Origin: Oceanobacillus profundus | GTDB taxonomy: Bacteria; Bacillota; Bacilli; Bacillales; Amphibacillaceae | DNA: 64,000 nt | Assembly (NCBI RefSeq): GCF_003515705.1 | Contig: NZ_QWEH01000021.1 | Location: forward strand, 1 to 64,000 | Direction: 5' to 3' | Shown: positions 52,717 to 62,455 of the stretch, piece by piece | How positions within the stretch are numbered: the stretch's first letter is position 1 | Layout: every line of letters starts with the position of its first letter | Made by a program: the position numbers and the translations under genes | Notes under the pieces: generated by a model | What the model was told of the DNA's origin: nothing | Database searches by the model: none | The model's input: the letters and a program-made list of their open reading frames with translations, nothing else

Positions 52717-53595
52717 TTATTCTTTTTCTGCCCCTAATACAATCCCTTTAACAAAATACTTTTGCAGAAATGGATACACAATTAACATCGGCAATGCTGT
52801 TATAAAAATTTGCGCAGCCTCGACCGTACGCTGGGACATATTTCGCAATGTTTCCGGATCTGCAATATTACTCAGATCTTTCTTTACAACAATCGATTGC
52901 AAAAATGTTTGCAGGGGATAATTTGCTTCATTTGTCATATAAATCATTCCATCAAACCACTGGTTCCAATGGAACACCATTGTGAACAAGGTAACTGTTG
53001 CAATAGCTGGTACAGCAATCGGCAGATAAATTTTTAAAAAAATCGTGAAATGTCCTGCGCCATCTAAAAATGCCGATTCTTCCAATGCTTTTGGAACAGA
53101 AGTGCGGAAGAAATTTACTAGTAATATTAAGTTAAATGCATTAATTGCTGTTGGTAAAACGAGCGCCCATATCGTATCGGTCAGCCCCAAGTTCGTCACA
53201 AGAATATAGGTTGGAACTAACCCGCCATTAAATAGCATCGTGAACACAAAAAACCACATATATATTTTTCTGCCTTTGAATTCATGATCATCTTTGGCTA
53301 ATGCATATGCAGCACAAAGCAAGACACCCATGGAGATTGCTGTGCCTAAAACAACACGAACCACCGATAACCCAAATGACCTCAAAAAGTTACTATTCCC
53401 GATTGTTTTTTCATAGGCATCCAAAGTAAAGTCAACAGGCCATAATGTAACAAGGTTTCCAGAAGCAGCTGCACTGCCACTTAAAGAAACTGCAAAAATA
53501 TGAATAAGCGGCAACATACATAGCAATGCAAAGATTGATAGAAACGTATAATTGAATACCGTAAAAATCTTGTACCCTTTTGTTTTGTATTGCAT
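52717..53595 (-). CDS. Carbohydrate ABC permease (LplC/AguG type)
   Basis: The 292-residue protein has six membrane helices and the LplC-type EAA loop ALEESAFLDGAGHFTIFLKIYLPIAVP near 190. It begins MQYKTKGYKIFTVFNYTFLS and ends MLIVYPFLQKYFVKGIVLGA, the family tail. It pairs with the LplB-type permease as inner-membrane channel for oligosaccharide import. AGGAGGG precedes ATG at 53595. It starts 11 nt after the partner permease gene and precedes uxuA. Confidence 0.9.
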   Translation of the reverse strand: MQYKTKGYKIFTVFNYTFLSIFALLCMLPLIHIFAVSLSGSAAASGNLVTLWPVDFTLDAYEKTIGNSNFLRSFGLSVVRVVLGTAISMGVLLCAAYALAKDDHEFKGRKIYMWFFVFTMLFNGGLVPTYILVTNLGLTDTIWALVLPTAINAFNLILLVNFFRTSVPKALEESAFLDGAGHFTIFLKIYLPIAVPAIATVTLFTMVFHWNQWFDGMIYMTNEANYPLQTFLQSIVVKKDLSNIADPETLRNMSQRTVEAAQIFITALPMLIVYPFLQKYFVKGIVLGAEKE

Positions 53596-53606
53596 CGTTC
53601 ACCCTC

Positions 53607-54593
53607 CTAGAAAATCCTGTAATTTGCATACTTATAAGCTAACCGATAACCAATAACAATTAAGATCAAGCTAATGAAGGATTTAAATAACCCTACTGCC
53701 GCACCATAACTGAAATTCCCATCAATTAAACCAACTCGATAAACATAAGTATCAATAATGTCACCAGTTTCATATACAAGCGGATTATAAAGGTTAAAAA
53801 TTTGGTCAAATCCTGCATTAAGGATATTTCCCAGTGATATTGTCCCAACGACAATTATAATTGGCAGCATTGCAGGTAAAGTGACATAAAGTGTTTGTTT
53901 CCATCGATTCGCCCCATCAATTGCAGCTGCTTCATAGAGATTCGGATTAACAGCTGTTATCGCTGCCAAAAATACGATGGTATTGAATCCAGTCTCCTTC
54001 CAAATATCTGTCATAATAATAGTTGAGCGAAACCATTCATTACTTCCAAGAAAAAAGATTGGGTTTATACCAAATAACCCCAGCACATTATTAATAAGTC
54101 CACCATCTGGTGACAAAATATCAATCAAAATACCGCCCAAAATAACCCAAGAAAGGAAATATGGCAGATAGATAACCGTTTGAATTGTGCGTTTAAATTT
54201 CATTCGATAGATTTCATTCAGCAGTAATGCGATCGTAATCGGAACAATGATTCCTGTAATTAATTTCATTACAGAAATAATTAATGTATTCCAAATAACT
54301 TGTCTCGCATAATCAAACTCAAACATTGCTCTAAAATGTTCGAACCCGACCCACTCGGAACCAAAAAATCCAAGCCATGGCTTAAAATCCTGGAATGCCA
54401 TGACAATACCTGCCATGGGTCCATATTGAAAAACAAGCGCTAAAATTACTCCAGGTATTAATAATACATGCAATGGCCAGTTGTTCCGGAAGGCCCATTT
54501 TTGTTTCCTCTTTTTATTTTTCTGTTTTTCTGGAGCCAGCTTTAATTTTGCTTTCATATGACTTTCTTTAATTGCTGTGTCCTTAACCTCCAT
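53607..54593 (-). CDS. Carbohydrate ABC permease (LplB/AguF type)
   Basis: The 328-residue protein has a basic N-terminus (KLKLAPEKQKNKKRKQKW) and six membrane helices with the LplB-type EAA loop NLYEAAAIDGANRWKQTLYV near 217. It ends VIGYRLAYKYANYRIF, usual for LplB homologues. It forms the heterodimeric channel with the LplC-type permease. GAGGAGG precedes ATG at 54593 by 7 nt. No ATP-binding subunit is encoded in the operon, so a shared MsmX/MsmK-type ATPase encoded elsewhere would energise it. Confidence 0.9.
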   Translation of the reverse strand: MEVKDTAIKESHMKAKLKLAPEKQKNKKRKQKWAFRNNWPLHVLLIPGVILALVFQYGPMAGIVMAFQDFKPWLGFFGSEWVGFEHFRAMFEFDYARQVIWNTLIISVMKLITGIIVPITIALLLNEIYRMKFKRTIQTVIYLPYFLSWVILGGILIDILSPDGGLINNVLGLFGINPIFFLGSNEWFRSTIIMTDIWKETGFNTIVFLAAITAVNPNLYEAAAIDGANRWKQTLYVTLPAMLPIIIVVGTISLGNILNAGFDQIFNLYNPLVYETGDIIDTYVYRVGLIDGNFSYGAAVGLFKSFISLILIVIGYRLAYKYANYRIF

Positions 54594-54880
54594 ACTAACT
54601 CCTCCTCTACTAGACTGTTACTAGTTGTATAAAGGAAGGTTCGAACTATAATCTACATCCATTAGAAAGGTTTGGTGCGTATACGCATTTTTTAAAACTG
54701 AGGAAGGGAAAAAGAAAACGCACACTTCCTAAGCAAAGCTTTTGCAACGTTCACTTTCAATCTTTAAGCAATCGGTTAATGTTCCAACCTCATCATACGT
54801 CCGTCCGCACCTTTTATTTTCTCGAGATTATCAATCAGTGACGTTTTTATATAGTTCGCACCTAAAATTTATCTGCAATT

Positions 54881-56512
54881 TTATTGAACGGAATTGTACC
54901 ATTCATTTACTTCTGTCGTAACTTGTTCTCCGCCAGTACTTTTCCATCTTTCAACAAAGTCATCGAAAGCATCTATCGATTCGTTGCCGTAAACAATATT
55001 TGCGAATATTTCTAGTTCCATTCGTTCCAGATTCTCCCAGCTCTTAATCATTGTTTCTGTTGGAGGACCAGTAAACAAATTTTCAACACGTATATCATTT
55101 TGCTGGTTTACAAGTGCAGCTGCTTCTACATATTCAGGTTCTCTTCCAGCCAGACTAGCTTCATATGCACTTTCTGGAGCTCTTTCTGTCTCATGAAATT
55201 CTTCTAAAATACCGTACATTTGATATGGTATAGCAGGAACATTGGTTGGTAAGAAATAGCGCCCGGGGTCAACCTTTTGCTCACCCGTGATTTCTTCTAT
55301 ACCTGCAGCATCATAAACAGGATCACCATCTTGCATCACATAATCATAGCCTTCAAATAAACCATTTTCGAAATAATCTGATTCACCAAATGTATATCCA
55401 TATATTGCGTCCAGATATTCGAAGTATTTATCCATATGCTCAAACTCAGTGCTGAATAAGAAAGATCCTGTCATCAATCGTTCACCTTTTCGCCCTGCCT
55501 CACCATCTATTCCTTCTGGAAGAGCATATGGTTTTACAACCGCATCTGGATTATTCGAGAATAAATCACCAATTGGATAGTCGAAAGCCCATGGGGGTGC
55601 AATAATAATCCCGGATTTTCCAGCGATAAAGCTTTGCTGTGCCTGGTCTTCAGGTTCAATAGCAATTTCTTTTGATAGGTATCCTTTTTCAAACCATTCA
55701 TTTAGTTTTGCTAAAGCATCTTTCATATTTGGCTGGATAGAACCATATTGAATGGAACCATCTTCTGCTTCACTCCACAAACCTGGCATAAAATTACCAT
55801 ATGATCCGAAAATAAAAGATGTATCCCCTACATTAGTACGTCCAAAACCAACGTCACCAGCTGATAGGGTAATTCCAATAGTATCGTCTGCTCCATTTCC
55901 ATCCGGATCCTCATGAACGAAAATTTCCATGACTTCTTCCAGTTCTTCAATTGTTTTTGGAGCTTCTAAGTTAAATTCATCTAGCCAATCCTGACGTACA
56001 TACATCACTGTATCGGATCCGTTCCCTCCCGAAAGACGAGGTATTCCATATCGTACACCATCTACCGTTGCCTGATAGAATGCTTCTGGAAATTGCTCAA
56101 ATAACTCTTTCAGTCTAGGGGAAGCATGTTCTTCAATCGCATCATCAATTGACATCACTCTTCCAGATTCAATTAAATCCGAAATCATTTGTGCATCTGT
56201 TACCTGGAAAACATCCGGTAATGGTTCGTTCGCAGACATTGCTAAACGCAACTGCTGATTATATTGCTCATCATTTGGCCGTGTCCATAAAGTGTTAAAC
56301 TTTATGCCAAGCTCATCTTCAGCCCATTGAGTAACAACATTATTGTTGACATCCTCCCCGTCTTTAAAAACGGTCCCATCATCAAGCGTACGAACTGTCG
56401 TAATAATAGGATTTCCATCTTCGGTTTCTGTTTCTTGTTTTTGCATACATCCTGCGATAAGTAACATTGAAATTATCGTAATTCCAATTAAAGCAAATGA
56501 CTTTTTAAACAT
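54881..56512 (-). CDS. Extracellular solute-binding lipoprotein (LplA/AguE type)
   Basis: The 543-residue protein is the substrate-binding lipoprotein of the importer. The signal ends in LLIAGC with lipid-modified Cys22, followed by a Gln/Glu/Thr-rich stretch. The LplA-family body shows WAEDELGIKFNTLWTRPN near 68, YGIPRLSGGNGSDTVMYVRQDWL near 155 and PEDPDGNGADDTIGIT-type Ca2+-like Asp cluster near 208. In Geobacillus and Paenibacillus such proteins bind aldotetraouronic acid (AguE), which fits the adjacent alpha-glucuronidase. AGGAGG lies ahead of ATG at 56512. It starts the operon of transporter and catabolic genes. Confidence 0.88.
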   Translation of the reverse strand: MFKKSFALIGITIISMLLIAGCMQKQETETEDGNPIITTVRTLDDGTVFKDGEDVNNNVVTQWAEDELGIKFNTLWTRPNDEQYNQQLRLAMSANEPLPDVFQVTDAQMISDLIESGRVMSIDDAIEEHASPRLKELFEQFPEAFYQATVDGVRYGIPRLSGGNGSDTVMYVRQDWLDEFNLEAPKTIEELEEVMEIFVHEDPDGNGADDTIGITLSAGDVGFGRTNVGDTSFIFGSYGNFMPGLWSEAEDGSIQYGSIQPNMKDALAKLNEWFEKGYLSKEIAIEPEDQAQQSFIAGKSGIIIAPPWAFDYPIGDLFSNNPDAVVKPYALPEGIDGEAGRKGERLMTGSFLFSTEFEHMDKYFEYLDAIYGYTFGESDYFENGLFEGYDYVMQDGDPVYDAAGIEEITGEQKVDPGRYFLPTNVPAIPYQMYGILEEFHETERAPESAYEASLAGREPEYVEAAALVNQQNDIRVENLFTGPPTETMIKSWENLERMELEIFANIVYGNESIDAFDDFVERWKSTGGEQVTTEVNEWYNSVQ

Positions 56513-56678
56513 CTGGTTTCCTCCCTTTAATAAATAGTTCGATGTTCTCTATAACTAAAACCAACCTACTAACCTGCAGCTTCTTCCATCCCCCCTTTCC
56601 AATACTTTTTTCCTTTCATATTTCTTCTGGGTCAAAAATGCTGTCGCTAATTTCCAATTTTGCTCGACAGCCTCACAA

Positions 56679-56694
56679 ATAAAAGCGTTTACAT
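56679..56694. promoter_or_regulatory. cre site (CcpA) ahead of the ABC importer
   Basis: ATAAAAGCGTTTACAT matches the cre consensus at 15 of 16 positions, differing only at the G of TG. It lies about 170 nt upstream of the solute-binding gene start, suggesting catabolite repression. Confidence 0.65.
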
Positions 56695-56882
56695 AATTGT
56701 GATTACTTTAGGCGAAGATTCTCCATTTCGTTAGCTATCAAATTAAATGGAAGCCTGATCACAAAGCACCAAGTATATGAAAATAGTTTCAATATTTAAG
56801 TACTGCTGAAGTCTATCATTTAGATTTGTTACAATATTCTTTCACCTTTCAAAGGGATTTTAACATAAAATTTCAACTTAGT

Positions 56883-56903
56883 CTATCGAATGGACGAACA
56901 AAG
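56883..56903. promoter_or_regulatory. XylR-operator-like site ahead of the YesL gene
   Basis: The CTATCG core is followed by GACGAACAAAG, matching the arms of the sites at 63867 and 46356. It lies 28 nt upstream of the YesL start and about 370 nt from the divergent ABC importer. Confidence 0.45.
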
Positions 56904-56930
56904 TGTTAAAATAATATAGAGGTGATGATG

Positions 56931-57557
56931 ATGATAGAAAGAAAAGGCATATTAGGTATCATATATCTTACAATGGAGTGGATAACCAGGATTGCCTACT
57001 TGAATATTCTATGGGTATTATTTACTGTTCTTGGTTTGATTGTTACTGGATTTGCACCTGCAACAACTTCTATGTTTACACTTACACGAAAGTGGTTGAA
57101 GGGAAATACGGATGATAAAATACTACCTATTTTTTGGAACACGTATAAAAGAGAATTTGTAAAATCGAATCTACTTATTTGGCCATTACTTATAGCTGGT
57201 TACATATTGTATATTGACTATCAGTATATAATGTTAGTAGATGGTCAGCTGTTTTTTGTTTTATTAGTAGTGTTTGTTAATATTCTCATTTTATATTTAA
57301 TTACTATACTTTATATTTTTCCAACCTATGTTCATTTTAAGTTCAAGAATATATTCCAATACTACAAAAATGCATTTATACTTGGTTTTTCTTCTCCATT
57401 CATTACTTTTTCTATGCTAATATCTCTTTTTATTATTGGTCTGGTCATGGAGAAAATCCCTGGGCTTATTCCTTTTTTCTTAGTAGCAAGTTCTAGTTTA
57501 GTACTTACGTGGTACGCAAACCTTTCCTTTATTAAAGCAGAAAAAAGGGTCAATTAA
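56931..57557 (+). CDS. YesL-family (DUF624) membrane protein
   Basis: The 208-residue protein has five or six membrane helices (NILWVLFTVLGLIVTGFAP near 20, LLIWPLLIAGYILYIDYQYI near 80, LLVVFVNILILYLITILYIF near 110, MLISLFIIGLVMEKIPGLIP near 160). DUF624/YesL proteins accompany Lpl-type ABC importers and may help assembly or secretion; function is unknown. Four tandem start codons (56922-56931) follow GAGGTG; the last has best spacing. It is divergent from the importer and convergent with the alpha-glucuronidase gene. Its upstream XylR-like site suggests xylose regulation. Confidence 0.85.
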   Translation: MIERKGILGIIYLTMEWITRIAYLNILWVLFTVLGLIVTGFAPATTSMFTLTRKWLKGNTDDKILPIFWNTYKREFVKSNLLIWPLLIAGYILYIDYQYIMLVDGQLFFVLLVVFVNILILYLITILYIFPTYVHFKFKNIFQYYKNAFILGFSSPFITFSMLISLFIIGLVMEKIPGLIPFFLVASSSLVLTWYANLSFIKAEKRVN

Positions 57558-57688
57558 TCTAAATGGCCACCCTATCTCAGGACATACGTCTTTCTAAATC
57601 TGCATGTGTCCATACACCAATGACCAGCGATTGGGTGGCTCCATTCTAATTCAGCCTTCTATTTTTTCTAAGTTCATACACGATACTC

Positions 57689-59773
57689 CTAATAAATTTT
57701 TCTGTTTTTATCATCGGAAATCCCAGATTTGCGATAAAAATACGTATTGATTTGATCTCTCCATTCTTTGGCATTTTCCAGCTGCATGTGGAACCGTTCT
57801 TTAACATTCTCGAAAATAACCTTATCAATAAGTCCGTCTAAATCATTCCACTTTTGAATAAACTCTTTTAGCTCTTCTACTCCTTCAAAATGCGTATTAT
57901 AAATATGCTGTATTACAGTTTCACCAGAATGGAGCACATATGTGTATGGTACATGATGGAAAAACAGTAATAACTCATCTGGACATGTTTCTAATGAATT
58001 AAAAGTTTCAGCATTTTGGGGAAAATATTGAGACGTATAGCCAGTACCGGTTTCAACAGTGCGATCCACGCCAATCCCGTGACAATCTGCAAAATGATAA
58101 GTTCCCCACTTCGAATATTCATAACCATCAACATTTGGACCATAGTGATGACCAGGATTTACCATCCAGCCCACACCAAGAGGTGCCGTATAATTTTCAT
58201 AGGTTTTCCAGGAGTTGAGCAGGATATAGGTGATATTTTCGACAACTTGATCATTCTGTCCAAAGGTCAAATATATCCACTCTTTCGTAATTTCCTCTGT
58301 CGTCAAATCAGGGTTCCAAGTTAAACGACCATAACCATATAAATTCGCCTGTGCCAATGTATGACCTGTCCAATTGATATCATTTCCAATATTTGATACT
58401 GCTGCAATTCCGCTATAATTATTCTTGAATACGCTGCCATTAACAATATCTTTAATTTTAGTTCCCTGCCCTTTGGCATACGTGTCAAATTCGAGTATTT
58501 CCTTCCATTGTGGAACCAGATAACATACGTCTTTTTGCTGACCAGTATATTCCTGAGTAACCTGCAGCTCTATGAATTGATTTGTTTTTTCTAAAGCACC
58601 CAATAATGGCGAGATACCTTCTCTCACCTGAAAATCCATTGGTCCATTTTTAATCTGCAATATAACATTGTCAAGAAACTCTCCATCAATTGGTGTGAAA
58701 TGATCATAAGCTGCTCGTGCACGATCCGTTTCCTTATCCCGCCAATCCTGCAAATTATTATAAACAAAGCAGCGCCAGATGACGATACCATTAAATGGCT
58801 TTAATGCTTCTGCGAGGACATTTGCACCATCTGCATGATTCCTGCCGTATGAAAATGGGCCAGGGCGATTTTCAGAATCTGCTTTTACCACAAACCCACC
58901 AAAGTCAGGGATATATTTATAGATTTCCGCTACCTTCTGTTTCCACCAATTCTGCACATTTTCATCTAATGGATCGGCTGTCTCTAAACTCCCCAATACA
59001 ATCGGGCTTGCATAATTGATGCTTAGATATATGGTAATTCCGTAAGCTCTAAAGACTTCTGCGATATTTTTCACCTTGGGAAGGTACTTTTCAGTAATGA
59101 TATTTGTTTCCTCGTCCCATACATTTACGTTATTAATAGAAATGGCATTCATCCCAATGGAAGATAATAACCTTGCGTAATCTTTCACACGTTCTAAATT
59201 ATCGGTAATATTATCGTTAACATAAAATATTGAGTTTCCTGCATACCCGCGTTCAATGGAACCATCAATATTATCCCACTGATTTATCATCCGAAATTGA
59301 TTTTTAGGCGCGTCCTTTATATGAAGATCTTCCAGCGATGCTTTGGTTTGTATTAAACGTAATAAATGATAAGTAGCATATAAAATTCCTTTATCGGTTT
59401 TTCCAATCAATAAAATTTGCTGTTTCTCATTGTTATTTACTGTTTTTATTACATATCCTTCCTCGTTCACATCTTCAAGCAAATCGGAAGAAAGTCCGTA
59501 TTCTTCTAAATGAATATGCCTGTACGTTCCGAGAATAATAGAAGTTCGATCCAACGTTTCTTCATTAATGTCTGGAGTCTTCTCAAGCATTGATTCTGCT
59601 GCCCAGATAATTTCATTAACCGCTGATTTTGTAATTTTAGTATCGGTCGCAACACCAATTGCAGTAAACCATTTCAGATATAATTTACGGTCAATGTCTT
59701 CAATCTTGTCATATTGCAGCCATGCACGATAACTTTTTAGAGTTCGTTCGTTTTTGATTGTTTGTTCCAACAT
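57689..59773 (-). CDS. aguA: Alpha-glucuronidase, GH67
   Basis: The 694-residue protein matches the usual length of GH67. It removes 4-O-methylglucuronic acid from xylo-oligosaccharides in the cytoplasm, since there is no signal peptide. An N-terminal beta domain (1-140) is followed by the TIM barrel with [26 protein letters not shown] near 287 (general acid Glu region), then [21 protein letters not shown] near 348 and [20 protein letters not shown] near 384 (base region). The C-terminal helical part holds [19 protein letters not shown]. No clear operator lies directly upstream; it follows the esterase gene on the same strand. Confidence 0.94.
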   Translation of the reverse strand: MLEQTIKNERTLKSYRAWLQYDKIEDIDRKLYLKWFTAIGVATDTKITKSAVNEIIWAAESMLEKTPDINEETLDRTSIILGTYRHIHLEEYGLSSDLLEDVNEEGYVIKTVNNNEKQQILLIGKTDKGILYATYHLLRLIQTKASLEDLHIKDAPKNQFRMINQWDNIDGSIERGYAGNSIFYVNDNITDNLERVKDYARLLSSIGMNAISINNVNVWDEETNIITEKYLPKVKNIAEVFRAYGITIYLSINYASPIVLGSLETADPLDENVQNWWKQKVAEIYKYIPDFGGFVVKADSENRPGPFSYGRNHADGANVLAEALKPFNGIVIWRCFVYNNLQDWRDKETDRARAAYDHFTPIDGEFLDNVILQIKNGPMDFQVREGISPLLGALEKTNQFIELQVTQEYTGQQKDVCYLVPQWKEILEFDTYAKGQGTKIKDIVNGSVFKNNYSGIAAVSNIGNDINWTGHTLAQANLYGYGRLTWNPDLTTEEITKEWIYLTFGQNDQVVENITYILLNSWKTYENYTAPLGVGWMVNPGHHYGPNVDGYEYSKWGTYHFADCHGIGVDRTVETGTGYTSQYFPQNAETFNSLETCPDELLLFFHHVPYTYVLHSGETVIQHIYNTHFEGVEELKEFIQKWNDLDGLIDKVIFENVKERFHMQLENAKEWRDQINTYFYRKSGISDDKNRKIY

Positions 59774-59949
59774 TTACTTTTCTCCCCCTTTTGTTTAATC
59801 GAACATCATAGTTCACTAAAGTTTCTACCTACTACGAATATTGCGCATATTCATTGCGTCAAATTACCTTTCATAACTTACTCCTTTCGCTAGCTCACTG
59901 CCGTTAATTTTTCTTCTTGTCTTACTTATACTGCCTATTTTGAGTTGGT

Positions 59950-60570
59950 TTATTTTAGGGTGGGGATAACTGATTTTATCCAGCTATTAGCCATTAGCAT
60001 ATTACCGACAGAATTCATGTGTACACCATCTATCGTTAATGGATATCCACTATTTGTCATTACATAATCAATGAAATCCTGATGGGTCGGAATGAGAATA
60101 GCTCGATGTTTATCTGCTAAACGTCGAACAATCTCAACATAGATTTTTAACTTTTCATTTCCTGCCGAATTTAATTCTTCTTCTATTAGTGTTGGCTCCA
60201 TTAATACAAGGGTGGCATTGGTTTCTTCCCGAGCCTGCATCAATAATTCATTATAGATGCTTGCAAATTCTTCTGGATAGATTTGCTTTAAACCCGGATT
60301 GTCTAATTGACGCCATACGTCATTCACACCAATTGATATCGAAAGAATTTCTGGATTACATTTAAGAACATCTTTATCCCATCGTTCTTCTAAATCTATC
60401 ACCCTGTTTCCACTTATACCCTTATTAAAAACCTCAAAAGAATTAGGATAAATTGCTTGCAAATAATCATGTATGATTCGAACATAACCAGTTCCGAGCT
60501 TCGCTTTATCCTCATGAAGTCCTGATTCTGTAATACTGTCTCCGATGAATAAAATGCGTTTTTTATTCAC
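59950..60570 (-). CDS. SGNH hydrolase, Axe2-like acetylxylan esterase
   Basis: The 206-residue protein has the SGNH blocks: GDSIT with Ser12, GISGNRV with Gly54/Asn55 region, GVND with Asn83, and DGVHMN with Asp181 and His184. It is close in pattern to the cytoplasmic Axe2 acetylxylan esterase of Geobacillus, which removes acetyl groups from xylo-oligosaccharides. GTG at 60570 has AAGGAG 8 nt upstream; a GTG at 60579 overlaps that site. It sits between xylB and aguA on the same strand, which supports a xylan role. Confidence 0.87.
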   Translation of the reverse strand: MNKKRILFIGDSITESGLHEDKAKLGTGYVRIIHDYLQAIYPNSFEVFNKGISGNRVIDLEERWDKDVLKCNPEILSISIGVNDVWRQLDNPGLKQIYPEEFASIYNELLMQAREETNATLVLMEPTLIEEELNSAGNEKLKIYVEIVRRLADKHRAILIPTHQDFIDYVMTNSGYPLTIDGVHMNSVGNMLMANSWIKSVIPTLK

Positions 60571-60736
60571 ACGTAACACTCCTTATTATGCGATGAACTG
60601 AATGTACCATTGTAATAAAGCACAATTCATCCGATTTCCTCATTTTTTAGAAACGAAACCAGGAAAAAGTATTTACATTTAATAAAACACAGCAATGTTT
60701 GATACACAAAATAACAACCCGAAATATACTTCGCAC

Positions 60737-60788
60737 CTCAAGAGGCTACTGGTTAGGCTCGTTGCGCTGGTTGCTGTTGCCTCTCGAG
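60737..60788. other. GC-rich intergenic hairpin between xylB and the esterase gene
   Basis: CTC-A-AGAGGC pairs with GCCTCT-C-GAG across a 32-nt loop. It is richer in GC than its surroundings and has no T run, so it is not a simple terminator. It could be an mRNA processing or stability element or a mobile repeat. Confidence 0.35.
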
Positions 60789-60857
60789 AAGAATCGCAAT
60801 GCTAAGTACTCTGCCTATTGAAAGTTAAACTTGATTTATGTCCACTTTGTATTTTAA

Positions 60858-62357
60858 TTAGTTACGATAGTTCATTAACTTCTTGTTTAATTCTCTCGTT
60901 TTACCATAAATCTCTTTATAAATCTCAAACAAGCCTTTATATTTTCCAACATTTTCTTGAATCGGTTGATAAACCATATCTTCTTTCAAGAACTCAGCGG
61001 CACAATCTTTTAAAGAATCAAACCACCCACAGCCGTATGCAGCAAGCATCGCAGCCCCCATCCCTGGTCCTTGTTCGCTTTGCAGCTTGACGATGCGCGC
61101 ATTAAAAATGTCTGCTTGCATCTGTAACCAAGATTCATTTTTGGCTCCTCCTCCAATTGAAATGACTGTATCTATGGTTTTTCCATTCCTACGGAAAATT
61201 TCGATCGATTCATTTAAAGAGAATGTGATACCTTCTAATACTGCCCGGGTAAAATGCTTTCTTTCATGAGATGCATCTATACCAATGAAACTACCACGTA
61301 TATTAGCATCCACATGGGGGGTTCTTTCTCCTACAATATATGGCGTGAAGATTAGACCATTTGAGCCAACCGGCACTGTATCAACATCCTTCAATAACAA
61401 TTCAAAACTAATATCTTTGGCAAAGTTATCTTTAAACCAGGACAAGCTATAGCCTGCTGCAAGCGTCACACCCATTGTGTAATACACATCCGGTGCGGCA
61501 TGATTAAAATAGTGAACTTTTCCATCAAAGTCTTTGTCACTATTTGCTTCATACGATAATACAACACCAGATGTTCCCGTACTTGCTAATGTTTTACCAT
61601 CCTCTAAAATCCCAGAACCAATTGCACCACATGCATTGTCTGCTCCCCCTGCAAATACTCTTGTTCTCGCGCTTAATCCTGTCGCTTCTATGATTGCTTC
61701 TGTGAAACCTCCTACATTATCATGGGAGTCAATAAGCGGTGGACAGATCTCCAGGTCAATTCCTAAATAATTACAGATTTCTTTGCTCCAACTTTTTTCT
61801 GCCATATCTAAAAGCAATGTCCCGGCAGCATCGGAATAGTCCATATGCAGCTGCCCAGTTAACTTATAACGAACATAATCCTTTGGCAGCACAAATGTCT
61901 TTACTTTTTCAAAAATGTCTGGCTCATGGTTTTTCACCCATAGAATCTTTGGCAATGTGAAGCCTTCGAGCGCAGGATTTTTTGTGATTTCCAACAGGCG
62001 ATCTTTACCCACTTTTTCATATATTTCTTCACATTCCTTGGTTGTACGGGTATCATTCCACAGAATCGCATTTCGTAATACTTCGTTATTTTCATCGAGC
62101 AATACTAAACCATGCATTTGACCAGAAAAACTGATACCTTCAATATCTTCTGGACTTCCTTTAAAACCTGTCAATAATTCGGATAATCCACTAACCGTTT
62201 GTTCTACCCATTGATTTGGATCTTGTTCACTATAACCGACCTTTTCCTGGATGAGTGGATAAGACCTGGAAACTTCCTTAGCTACTTTTCCATGCTGATT
62301 GACCAATAGGATTTTAACAGCACTTGTCCCTAAGTCTACCCCGATTATATATTTCAT
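60858..62357 (-). CDS. xylB: Xylulokinase XylB
   Basis: The 499-residue FGGY kinase phosphorylates D-xylulose. MKYIIGVDLGTSAVKILLVN at the start, GISFSGQMHGLVLLD near 75, AILWNDTRT near 96, GFTLPKILWVKNHEP near 130, and GGGAKNESWLQMQADIFNARI near 397 are family features. ATG at 62357 is chosen because AGGAGA lies 8 nt upstream; an in-frame ATG 18 nt earlier is weaker. It follows xylA by 98 nt. The product feeds the pentose phosphate pathway. Confidence 0.95.
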   Translation of the reverse strand: MKYIIGVDLGTSAVKILLVNQHGKVAKEVSRSYPLIQEKVGYSEQDPNQWVEQTVSGLSELLTGFKGSPEDIEGISFSGQMHGLVLLDENNEVLRNAILWNDTRTTKECEEIYEKVGKDRLLEITKNPALEGFTLPKILWVKNHEPDIFEKVKTFVLPKDYVRYKLTGQLHMDYSDAAGTLLLDMAEKSWSKEICNYLGIDLEICPPLIDSHDNVGGFTEAIIEATGLSARTRVFAGGADNACGAIGSGILEDGKTLASTGTSGVVLSYEANSDKDFDGKVHYFNHAAPDVYYTMGVTLAAGYSLSWFKDNFAKDISFELLLKDVDTVPVGSNGLIFTPYIVGERTPHVDANIRGSFIGIDASHERKHFTRAVLEGITFSLNESIEIFRRNGKTIDTVISIGGGAKNESWLQMQADIFNARIVKLQSEQGPGMGAAMLAAYGCGWFDSLKDCAAEFLKEDMVYQPIQENVGKYKGLFEIYKEIYGKTRELNKKLMNYRN

Positions 62358-62455
62358 GCTAAACATCTCCTGCATCTAAATATGTTATTAGAGACGAAGG
62401 CGTTCTTCCATCATCTTCGTCCCTCCTAATTTATTTATAACGAATTAGTAATATA

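Larger units (their letters stand above)
56513..56930. other. Divergent control region between the ABC importer and YesL gene
   Basis: About 410 nt without a gene. It holds a cre site (56679-56694), a XylR-like site (56883-56903) and a hairpin (GCTGTCG and CGACAGC, 56640-56671) of unknown role. Confidence 0.65.

Noticed and set aside
57566-57639. GCCACCC ... GGGTGGC at tRNA-like distance (74 nt) between YesL and aguA
   Set aside because: Acceptor-like ends fit by length, but no D-loop GG, anticodon stem or T-arm sequence can be found. At best it is a weak long-loop terminator.
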